NCBI GenBank assembly: GCA_039045975.1
Contig: JBCCJA010000103.1
Coordinates: 1-5,029 of the forward strand
From: JBCCJA01 sp039045975
Lineage (GTDB): Bacteria; Planctomycetota; Planctomycetia; Planctomycetales; Planctomycetaceae
Direction of reading: 5' to 3'
DNA: 5,029 bases
Shown here: positions 1-5,029 of the stretch, piece by piece
How the letters are laid out: each line of letters opens with the position of its first letter
How positions within the stretch are numbered: position 1 is the first letter of the stretch
Program-made: the position numbers and the translations under genes
Notes under the pieces: generated by a model
The model's database searches: none
What the model was told of the DNA's origin: nothing
What the model saw: only the letters and a program-made list of their open reading frames with translations

Positions 1-116
1 CGTGGGGCCTGACGACGCTGCCGCCGTGGGTACGCCGGTTCCGCCGCGTAAGGCCGTTCGTGACGGCCAAACTCGCGATCTTCCACACCGCCTCACTCAC
101 GACCGACATCGCTTAA
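1..116 (+). CDS. possible C-terminal end of an unidentified protein (5' partial)
   Basis: Reading from base 3, the frame is open from the window edge to a TAA at 114-116 and gives 37 residues: a hydrophobic and arginine-mixed tail with LPPWVRRFRRVRPF early and TAKLAIFHTASLTTDIA at the end. The tail is followed at once by an inverted repeat that could end transcription, which fits a gene end converging on the CCA gene. No family can be recognised from this fragment. Other frames here are also open: a GTG-started frame at 2-193, and a minus-strand frame from an ATG at 109 to the left edge. The coding call is therefore weak and rests mainly on the position of the stop just before the hairpin. 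Confidence 0.35.
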   Translation, partial: WGLTTLPPWVRRFRRVRPFVTAKLAIFHTASLTTDIA

Positions 117-131
117 TGCAAAATCCTCGTC

Positions 132-176
132 ACGCGAAGGGACGTGTGACGGGGCGGTGCCGTAAACCCTTCGCGT
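132..176. terminator. inverted repeat between convergent genes, candidate bidirectional terminator
   Basis: A perfect 10-base inverted repeat, ACGCGAAGGG at 132-141 and CCCTTCGCGT at 167-176, encloses a 25-base loop. The right arm reaches the first base of the minus-strand stop codon of the CCA gene. On the minus strand a short TTTT lies about ten bases past the stem. On the plus strand a TTTTTT run occurs at 198-203, rather far from the stem. A second, competing stem (CGTCAC 128-133 with GTGACG 146-151) overlaps the left arm. The large loop and imperfect U tracts make intrinsic termination plausible but not certain. Confidence 0.4.
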
Positions 177-1456
177 TACCGCTCGGGCTTTGATTTGTTT
201 TTTATAAACGCGACGGCGTCTTCTTTGGAGTTTAATTCGCCTTCGAGTTGGGCGTCGCGGACGTCGTCGAGGATGGCGGTGAAGGCGGGGCCGGGGGTCA
301 GGCCGAGGGCGATGAGGTCGGAACCGTCGAGGAGCGGGTCGGGAAGGGGGGCCGTCAGGTGAGCCGGCAAGTCGGCGTGGTCGATCAGGGCGATTTGCGA
401 CAGCAGCGGGGCGTCGGAGTGCGTGCAGAGTCTTCGGCGAGTCGCGAGCGGGAGATCCTCACGTCCCGGAAGGCTGAGCCGTGAGACGAGCCAGGCGAGC
501 CGGTCGGATTCGTCGTTCGATAGACGCAGCCGTTTGGCGATCTGGCGGACCGGTTCGACGTCCCCAGCTTTTCTTTCGGGGAAGCGCAGCGTATCGGATG
601 GGACGGGATGAGGCATGAATTCGGACAGCAAGGCCGCGAGTACGCTCTCGAACCGGTTGCCGGGAATACGTTCGAGATAATCAAGTGCGACTTTGTCCGG
701 CGCGATGGCTTCGGGAAACAAGATCTTAAAAAGGCGAAGCTCGGTTAGTATCTCGACTGCTTGCCGACGGTTCGGTGCGGCGAGCATTTTTTTAATTTCG
801 TCGCCGATCCGCTCCCCGCTGACGACGGTGATCTGGTCGGCCATCGCCTTGATGGCGTCGGCGGTGGCGGGGTCGATTTCGAAGTTCATGCGTGCGGCGA
901 AGCGGACGGCGCGGAGGAGTCTTAGTTTGTCCTCGGTCATGCGGGCCCGCGGGTCGCCGATGGCGCGGATGACGCCGGCATTTAAGTCGTCTCGTCCGCC
1001 GACGTGATCGATGACTTCGCCGGTGGCGGGGTCCATGAAGAGGCCGTTGATGGTGAAGTCGCGGCGTCGGGCGTCTTCCTCGGGAGTGGCGAAGACGACG
1101 CCGTCGGGGCGGCGTCCGTCGGTGTAGGGGCCCTCGGTGCGGAAGGTGGCGACCTCGACCTGTTCTGCGTCCCCCCCGTACCGCGAAGAACTGTCCTTGG
1201 GCGGCAGGACGATGATGACGCCGAAGGCGGCGCCGACGGCGAGGGTGCGGCGTTTGCCGAAGATCTCGCGGACCCGGTCGGGCGTGGCGTCGGTGGCGAC
1301 GTCGTAGTCCTTCGGGGTCTGGCCGAGCAGTTCGTCGCGGACGCAGCCGCCGGCGAAGAGGGCGACGTGGCCGGCGTCGCGGAGGCGGGCGGCGACGTCG
1401 GCGGCGAAGCGTCGGGACGGGTTGTCGGTCGGCGGGTGATCCATGCGATGCACCAT
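176..1456 (-). CDS. cca: class II CCA-adding tRNA nucleotidyltransferase
   Basis: This cytoplasmic enzyme adds or repairs the 3' CCA of tRNA from CTP and ATP without a nucleic acid template. The 426-residue product shows the class II head in order: GGCVRD (36-41); the metal-binding DYD (50-52) in KDYDVATDA; a flexible-loop region with TFR..GPYTDGRRPDGV (104-120); RRDFTINGL (131-139); IGDP (167-170); and EDKLR (175-179), the EDxxR motif that selects CTP and ATP, running into LLRAVRFAARMNFEID. GERIGDEIKKML (214-225) belongs to the neck and RNA-binding region. The tail has LLDGSDLIALGLTPGP, as in short class II enzymes, and no HD phosphohydrolase domain is visible. Retention of the flexible loop favours full CCA or A addition over a CC-only enzyme. 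A start at Met5 (ATG at 1442-1444) is equally possible, since neither start has a clear ribosome site. The gene is divergent from the transporter. Its last codons are AT-richer than the rest. A poly(A) polymerase is the main alternative. Confidence 0.93.
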   Translation of the reverse strand: MVHRMDHPPTDNPSRRFAADVAARLRDAGHVALFAGGCVRDELLGQTPKDYDVATDATPDRVREIFGKRRTLAVGAAFGVIIVLPPKDSSSRYGGDAEQVEVATFRTEGPYTDGRRPDGVVFATPEEDARRRDFTINGLFMDPATGEVIDHVGGRDDLNAGVIRAIGDPRARMTEDKLRLLRAVRFAARMNFEIDPATADAIKAMADQITVVSGERIGDEIKKMLAAPNRRQAVEILTELRLFKILFPEAIAPDKVALDYLERIPGNRFESVLAALLSEFMPHPVPSDTLRFPERKAGDVEPVRQIAKRLRLSNDESDRLAWLVSRLSLPGREDLPLATRRRLCTHSDAPLLSQIALIDHADLPAHLTAPLPDPLLDGSDLIALGLTPGPAFTAILDDVRDAQLEGELNSKEDAVAFIKNKSKPER

Positions 1457-1464
1457 AACGACGG

Positions 1465-1492
1465 CCGGCGAGCCCCGGGCGTCAGCCCGGGG
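1465..1492 (+). repeat. GC-rich hairpin repeat, copy 1 of an inverted pair
   Basis: The unit begins CCGGCGAGCCC and contains GCGTCAGCCC. Inside it, CCCCGGG (1473-1479) pairs perfectly with CCCGGGG (1486-1492) around the six-base loop CGTCAG. A near copy lies in the opposite orientation at 1570-1598. Its first 11 bases are identical to those of the inverted partner, and the GCGTCAGCCC core is shared. Short palindromic units of this kind are familiar as dispersed intergenic elements in high-GC genomes. It lies only a few bases upstream of the CCA start, so in that transcript it could fall in the 5' leader. Confidence 0.7.
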
Positions 1493-1569
1493 ATGGGTGC
1501 GGTGTTGAGTGAACGGTGCGGATTTTGGTGAGTCGGTCCGGCGGGAGGTTCGGCGTCTCTCGGGCGTAT

Positions 1570-1598
1570 CCCGGGGCTGACGCCGCCGGGCTCGCCGG
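1570..1598 (-). repeat. GC-rich hairpin repeat, copy 2 of an inverted pair
   Basis: Read on the minus strand, this unit begins CCGGCGAGCCC and continues through GGCGTCAGCCCC, matching copy 1 at 1465-1492 apart from a change and one extra base in the middle. Because the copies are inverted, the whole 1465-1598 segment could fold as one long cruciform or hairpin with a loop of about 77 bases. Alternatively each unit can form its own small hairpin, although the internal stem here is weaker (CCCGG with CCGGG) than in copy 1. Confidence 0.65.
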
Positions 1599-1634
1599 GG
1601 TTCGGGGGACGCGCTCCCTGTCGGTCGCGGCTAA

Positions 1635-2999
1635 ATGGGGGATCATTGGGGGATGAGTTCGTCCCCCCTCCCAGCGTCGTTGATAACCTCGTCCACGGGC
1701 GAGGTGCGTGAGGACGTCGACATCGTCTCGCCGGGGCGTGTGCGGCGGAATTTCTTGGTGCTGATGGCGTATCACGTCGTGCTGCGGGCGGCGTGGATCT
1801 TCAAGACCGAGGGCGTCGTGATGCCGGCGTTCTTGGCGGCGGTGGCGGGGCCCGGGTGGGTGCAGGGGCTGTTGCCGCTGCTGAACCGGCTGAGCCAGAG
1901 CCTGCCGCCGGTGTTCGCGGCCGACGCGCTCCGGGACGCGCCACGGAAGTCGCGGTGGCTGATGCTGACGACGGGCGGGATGGCGGCGGGGGCGCTGGCG
2001 TGGTCGCTGCTGATCGTGCTGACCGAGGACGCCGACGGGTCGCTGCCGGCGGGCGTGTTCGTGCCGGCGGTGTTCCTGGTCGGGTACACGCTGTTCTTCG
2101 TCGCGACGGGGCTGAACCAGGTCGTGTTCGGGACGCTGCAGGGGAAGCTGATCCCGGCGGAGCGGCGGGGGGCGTTGATGGGGCGGGCCGGTTTGATCGG
2201 GTCGGCGACGGCGGTGACGGCGGCGGTGCTGTTTCTGGGTCGGTGGTCGGGGGAGACGCCGGGCGACTTCGTCGTGCCGTTTGCATTGACGGCGGCGGGG
2301 ATGACGATCGCGGTCGGGCTGGCGTCGTTGACGGCGGAGACGCCCGACGAGCCGCAGGGGCCGCGAGCGGGCGTGCGGCTGGTCGGGCCACTGAAGGACG
2401 CGGCGGCCGCCGTGCGGTCGGACCGGGACTTCGCGATCGCGTGCGGCTGCGGGGCGTTGTTTGTGGCGGCGCAGCTGATCTTCCCGCACTACGTGACGTG
2501 GGCGGGCGCGGTGACGGGCGGGACGTCGGAGTCGCTGCTGCTGTTTCTGGTGAGCCAGAACCTGGGGGCGGGGATGACGGGGTTGGCGGTCGGTCGGGTC
2601 GCCGACCGGGCCGGCAACCGGCTGGCGTTGCGGGTGGTGTTGGCCGGGTCGGCGCTCGCGCCGCTGGCGGCCATCGGGGCGTCGGCGGTGGGCACGACGT
2701 CGGCGTTCGCGGCGGCGTTCTTCCTGATGGGGCTGATGCCGGTAACGTTCCGGACGCTGACGAATTACGTGCTGGAACTCGTGCCGCGGGCGTCGCACCC
2801 GCGGTACGTGGGGACGCTGCGGCTGGCGTTCGCGGCGCCGGTGGTGTTCGCGATCCCGGTCGGGGCGGCGGTCGACGCGTGCGGGCACGCGCCGGTGTTC
2901 GCGGTGACGGCGGCGGTGATCGCGTCGGCGGCGGTGCTGATCGGGTTCGCGCGGGAGCCGCGGGGCGACGGGGCGGACGCGTCCGCGGGCGGCCGTTGA
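1635..2999 (+). CDS. MFS-type 12-helix membrane transporter, substrate unknown
   Basis: The 454-residue product is very hydrophobic. By eye there are twelve inner-membrane helices, near residues 40-56, 61-83, 109-130, 138-160, 182-202, 211-232, 266-288, 299-321, 331-352, 354-378, 394-414 and 419-438, with a longer polar loop (233-265) between the two six-helix halves. Major-facilitator loop signatures are visible. A degenerate one follows helix 2 (ADALRDAPRKSRWL, about 96-109). A clear one follows helix 8 (GRVADRAGNRLALR, 320-333). The loop before helix 5 reads KLIPAERRGALMGRAG. It is likely a secondary transporter, but no substrate-specific motif was recognised. The first ATG is listed, but the in-frame ATG at 1653 is at least as likely: it removes six residues and is preceded by a GGGGGA about ten bases upstream. 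The gene lies 54 bases upstream of a kinase gene in the same direction. Confidence 0.85.
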   Translation: MGDHWGMSSSPLPASLITSSTGEVREDVDIVSPGRVRRNFLVLMAYHVVLRAAWIFKTEGVVMPAFLAAVAGPGWVQGLLPLLNRLSQSLPPVFAADALRDAPRKSRWLMLTTGGMAAGALAWSLLIVLTEDADGSLPAGVFVPAVFLVGYTLFFVATGLNQVVFGTLQGKLIPAERRGALMGRAGLIGSATAVTAAVLFLGRWSGETPGDFVVPFALTAAGMTIAVGLASLTAETPDEPQGPRAGVRLVGPLKDAAAAVRSDRDFAIACGCGALFVAAQLIFPHYVTWAGAVTGGTSESLLLFLVSQNLGAGMTGLAVGRVADRAGNRLALRVVLAGSALAPLAAIGASAVGTTSAFAAAFFLMGLMPVTFRTLTNYVLELVPRASHPRYVGTLRLAFAAPVVFAIPVGAAVDACGHAPVFAVTAAVIASAAVLIGFAREPRGDGADASAGGR

Positions 3000-3024
3000 A
3001 AGGGCGTCGGCCGGCTCGCACAAT
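2996..3024 (+). promoter_or_regulatory. sigma70-like promoter for the kinase gene
   Basis: TTGAAA at 2996-3001 matches the -35 consensus in five of six bases. CACAAT at 3019-3024 matches the -10 consensus in four of six, and the spacer is exactly 17 bases. The -35 box overlaps the TGA stop (2997-2999) of the transporter gene. Initiation would be expected near 3030, giving a leader of roughly 20-25 bases before the kinase ATG. The match stands out in very GC-rich surroundings, but it rests on consensus reasoning from other bacteria. Confidence 0.5.
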
Positions 3025-3053
3025 CGGCGGCGGTTCGCGTCGCCGGGTCTGTC

Positions 3054-4766
3054 ATGTCTTCGCCGTCCTCCCCCGCCGAGCGTCGCGTCGGGCCGTTCGT
3101 GGTGGGGGGCGAGTTGGGCGTCGGCGGGATGGGGATCGTCTATCGGGCGACGTACGTCGAGAACGGCAAGGAGGTGGCGCTGAAGATCCTCTCGCCGGGG
3201 ATGACCGATTCGCCGCAGATCGCGAAGCGGTTCGAGCGTGAGATGGCGATCCTGAAGAAGCTGAAGCACCCGCACATCGTGCGGTACTTCGGCGGCGGGA
3301 AGAGCGGCGGGCAGCTGTTCTACGCGATGGAGCTGATGCCGGGCGGGACGGTCGAGGACGCGCTGAAGCAGGCGAGCCGGTTCACGTGGGAGCGGACGCT
3401 GGAGGTGCTGCGGCAGGTCGCGGAGGCGCTCGAGTACTCGCACAACGCGTCGATCGTGCACCGTGACCTGAAGCCGGCGAATCTGTTTTTCGACAAGCAG
3501 GGCAAAGTGCGGCTGGGCGACTTCGGGATCGCACGCGACACCGACGCGACGGCGCTGACGGCGGCGGGCAAGACGGTCGGGACGTACGCGTACATGGCGC
3601 CGGAGCAGATCGCCGGGAAGCCGCCGGTGTCGGGCAAGACCGACCTTTACGCGCTCGGCTGCGTCGGGTTCCAGTTATTGACGGGCGAGACGCCGTTCCG
3701 GGCCGATTCGGCGCCTGAGATGTTGTTCAAGCACATGAACGACGACCCGCCGCGGGTCGGGGAGCTGGCGCCCGACTGTCCGCCGGCGGTCGAGGCGGTG
3801 ATCGACAGGCTGTTGGAGAAGGCGCCGGAGGACCGCTACTTCGACGCGCTCGCGACGCAGGTGGCGATCGACGAGGTGAAGGACGAGGTGACGCGGTCGA
3901 TGACGGAGGCGGCGGTGGCGACGCCGCACGCGCGGACGCGGGTCGGCGGCGGGTCGGCGACGAAGGAGGACCGGGAGGTCAAAGAGGCGCTCGCCGCGGC
4001 GGCGGAGAAGCGGAAGAAACGCCGCAAGAAACGGCGGGCGGCCGAGACCCCGTGGTACGAGAAGCCGGCGGTGCTCGGCGGGGTGTTGGCCGCGGTCGTG
4101 CTCGGGGTCGGGTACGTGATCTTCGGGGCGCTGAACCCGTCCGAGGAAGAGCTCTATGCGGCGGCGGTCGCGGGGATGGCGGGGGACGACCTCGTCGTGT
4201 GGGACGACACGCGGCGGGGCGCGATCGAGCCGTTGCTGGCGCGGTATCCCGACTCGCCGCACGCGGACGAGGCGCGGGCTTGGCTGGACCAAATCGCGAT
4301 GGCGAAGCGGGTCAAGCAGGTCAAGACGTTCGCCGCGTTGGGGAAGCCGCCGAAGTCGGACGCGGAGCAGCTGTACCGCGAGGCGAACAAGTTCGAGGCG
4401 TTCGGCGACCGGCTGACGGCGGTGTCGCGGTACCGCGACATGGCGCAGATCTTAGAGAAGTCGCTCGACGACCCGGGGTCTGCCGAGGAGAACCGGATCT
4501 TTATGCAGATCGCCCGGCAGCGGGTCGCGGAGATCGAGGCTGAGGGCGGCTTGCTGGGGCGGGACGAGCTGTTGCGGAACGCACTGGCGGACGCGTACGC
4601 GTCGTTCCGGACGGGGGACGTGCTCGACGCGCGGAAGACATTTAACGCGGTGATCGACACGTACGGCGGCGTCGCAGAGTGTGCGCCGTACGTGACGCTG
4701 TCGCGGAAGTTCGTCGAGCTGACTAACGTCGATCAGATCGATTTTGAGTTGCCGGAGTGGCTTTAG
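3054..4766 (+). CDS. membrane-anchored Hanks-type serine/threonine protein kinase with TPR-like C-terminal region
   Basis: The 570-residue product starts with a complete PknB-like kinase domain (about 14-275) that phosphorylates Ser/Thr on proteins using ATP. It has the glycine loop GVGGMG (22-27), the VALK lysine (K44), helix C glutamate E63, the catalytic loop HRDLKPAN (136-143, base D138), DFG (156-158), several threonines in the activation loop (163, 166, 169, 174, 177), APE (182-184) and TDLYALG (196-202). HRD marks an RD kinase, usually activated by autophosphorylation. A linker ends in a basic tract (319-328), followed by one membrane helix (about 338-359). The positive-inside rule places the kinase in the cytoplasm. 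The last 210 residues, on the far side, carry TPR-like helix pairs near 377-414, 437-470 and 504-538. They may be a sensor or protein-binding region, with no named sensor domain (such as PASTA) seen. The start has no clear ribosome site. It follows the transporter by 54 bases and probably has its own promoter. Confidence 0.93.
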   Translation: MSSPSSPAERRVGPFVVGGELGVGGMGIVYRATYVENGKEVALKILSPGMTDSPQIAKRFEREMAILKKLKHPHIVRYFGGGKSGGQLFYAMELMPGGTVEDALKQASRFTWERTLEVLRQVAEALEYSHNASIVHRDLKPANLFFDKQGKVRLGDFGIARDTDATALTAAGKTVGTYAYMAPEQIAGKPPVSGKTDLYALGCVGFQLLTGETPFRADSAPEMLFKHMNDDPPRVGELAPDCPPAVEAVIDRLLEKAPEDRYFDALATQVAIDEVKDEVTRSMTEAAVATPHARTRVGGGSATKEDREVKEALAAAAEKRKKRRKKRRAAETPWYEKPAVLGGVLAAVVLGVGYVIFGALNPSEEELYAAAVAGMAGDDLVVWDDTRRGAIEPLLARYPDSPHADEARAWLDQIAMAKRVKQVKTFAALGKPPKSDAEQLYREANKFEAFGDRLTAVSRYRDMAQILEKSLDDPGSAEENRIFMQIARQRVAEIEAEGGLLGRDELLRNALADAYASFRTGDVLDARKTFNAVIDTYGGVAECAPYVTLSRKFVELTNVDQIDFELPEWL

Positions 4767-4774
4767 TTTCTGGT

Positions 4775-4795
4775 GGCCCGACGGAAGGTTGGGTC
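4775..4795 (+). terminator. weak hairpin just after the kinase stop
   Basis: CCCGAC at 4777-4782 can pair with GTTGGG at 4788-4793 (one G-U pair) around the loop GGAAG, and a wobble and a G-C pair extend the stem outward to 4775-4795. It begins nine bases after the kinase stop codon. No T run follows, so it is at best a factor-dependent or weak terminator. It resembles the stronger hairpin at 4892-4912, which similarly precedes the second copy of the 108-base repeat, so it may be part of that repeat rather than a terminator. Confidence 0.3.
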
Positions 4796-4894
4796 GCGTA
4801 GCGACGGGATGAATTTGAATGTGGGTGCGAGTGAGAGAGGGTGTTGCGCGTGGAATCGGGGCCGGATGACGGGTCATCTTGCGGCTTCGCCGCC
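4787..4894 (+). repeat. 108-base structured direct repeat, copy 1
   Basis: This segment matches 4922-5029 without gaps at 91 of 108 positions by hand count, with a period of 135 bases. Three short hairpins can form within it: GTCGC/GCGAC (4793-4805), GATGAC/GTCATC (4865-4878) and GCGGC/GCCGC (4881-4893). All three persist in copy 2. It starts about 20 bases after the kinase stop, so it may be transcribed as the 3' untranslated part of that message. No gene is supported here. The kinase frame stays open after its stop codon, but this is expected in DNA this GC-rich. Confidence 0.85.
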
Positions 4895-4912
4895 CGACCC
4901 GGGGGGTCGGGC
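4892..4912. repeat. strong GC hairpin at the repeat junction
   Basis: GCCCGACCC (4892-4900) pairs perfectly with GGGTCGGGC (4904-4912), a nine-base-pair stem with a three-base GGG loop. It overlaps the last bases of repeat copy 1 and fills most of the spacer before copy 2. It could act as a factor-dependent terminator or a barrier protecting the kinase message 3' end. No T run follows, so a classical intrinsic terminator is unlikely. Confidence 0.65.
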
Positions 4913-4921
4913 CATGGGTGT

Positions 4922-5029
4922 GGTCGGGTCGCGTTGCGACGGGATGAAATTACATGCGGGTGCGGTTGAGAGTGGGCGTCGCTGGTGGAATCGGGGCCGG
5001 ATGATGAGTCATCTTGCGGCTGTGCCGCC
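4922..5029 (+). repeat. 108-base structured direct repeat, copy 2 (reaches window edge)
   Basis: This is the second copy of the repeat at 4787-4894, with 17 substitutions and no net length change. The three hairpin stems are retained at 4928-4940, 5000-5013 and 5016-5028. Substitutions within them are in the loops, except one C-to-T that turns a G-C pair into a G-T (G-U in RNA) pair. The copy ends at the last base of the window, so further units may follow. Confidence 0.85.

Larger units (their letters stand above)
1457..1634. promoter_or_regulatory. divergent intergenic region, promoters expected but not resolved
   Basis: This stretch separates the start of the leftward CCA gene from the start of the rightward transporter gene, so promoters for both should lie here. 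No convincing -35/-10 pair was seen on either strand. TTGAGT at 1505-1510 has no -10 partner at usual spacing. CTAAAT at 1631-1636 is AT-rich but lies on the transporter start itself. The main visible content is a pair of inverted GC-rich repeats (listed separately), with about 77 bases between them that show no further structure I could support. Confidence 0.4.

Noticed and set aside
1..109. Minus-strand frame from an ATG at 107-109 to the left edge, as a gene following the CCA gene
   Set aside because: It is only 36 codons to the edge with unremarkable composition, and the plus-strand gene end before a hairpin explains the segment about as well or better. It cannot be settled without the sequence to the left.
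1004..1531. Plus-strand open frame of 175 codons opposite the CCA gene
   Set aside because: It is antisense to the highly conserved head domain of the CCA enzyme and has a low-complexity Gly/Val/Asp/Ala composition.
1505..1533. TTGAGT as the -35 box of a transporter promoter
   Set aside because: No acceptable -10 hexamer lies 16-18 bases downstream.
1461..1605. Possible insertion sequence bounded by the inverted repeats
   Set aside because: The segment is about 140 bases with no transposase, and no flanking target duplication was seen. It is kept only as a repeat pair, with a non-autonomous element left as a hypothesis.
1793..3241. Plus-strand open frame of 482 codons in another frame of the transporter
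   Set aside because: The product is almost entirely Gly, Arg, Ala, Val and Asp. It overlaps two well-supported genes and has no recognisable fold.
1482..3461. Very long minus-strand open frame (659 codons) antisense to the transporter and kinase genes
   Set aside because: Its translation is dominated by Arg, Pro, His and Gln with no domain, and it mirrors the codon bias of the two clear genes on the other strand. It is a GC-driven shadow.
4452..4877. Minus-strand open frame starting in the 3' repeat and running into the kinase gene
   Set aside because: It overlaps the kinase C-terminal coding region, is rich in Arg, Pro and His, and has no motif support.
4787..5029. Possible CRISPR array at the 3' repeats
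   Set aside because: There are only two copies. The unit (108 bases) is far too long, the copies diverge by about 16%, and the 27-base spacer is a palindrome. There are no cas genes nearby.

Overview
The window is high-GC bacterial chromosomal DNA, roughly two-thirds or more G+C by eye. The gene content and style point to a planctomycete or close relative. Supporting signs are a class II tRNA nucleotidyltransferase without an HD domain, a Hanks-type kinase with one membrane span and a helical C-terminal region, no clear Shine-Dalgarno sites, and GC-rich palindromic intergenic repeats. The taxonomic call is an inference from style, not from a marker gene.

Layout. Bases 1-116 may hold the last 37 codons of a rightward gene that starts outside the window. 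A 10-bp inverted repeat (132-176) lies between it and the convergent, leftward CCA-adding enzyme gene (176-1456). A divergent intergenic region of about 180 bases (1457-1634) follows and carries two inverted copies of a GC-rich hairpin repeat. To its right lie a rightward 12-helix MFS-type transporter gene (1635-2999) and, 54 bases later, a rightward membrane-bound Ser/Thr kinase gene (3054-4766). A good sigma70-like promoter (TTGAAA, 17 bp, CACAAT) overlaps the transporter stop codon, so the kinase can probably be transcribed alone as well as by read-through. Bases 4767-5029 contain no convincing gene. They hold two direct copies of a 108-base repeat (84% identical by hand count, period 135) with a strong GC hairpin at the junction.

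How the genes work together. The CCA enzyme is housekeeping (tRNA 3' end synthesis and repair) and is only a divergent neighbour. The transporter and kinase may form a loose two-gene unit, but nothing shows that the kinase acts on the transporter. The three main genes look ordinary. The most interesting non-genic signal is the 3' repeat pair: three small hairpins are kept in both copies and nearly all differences within them fall in the loops, as expected for a structured or mobile palindromic element. I did not find a convincing new defence or mobile system.
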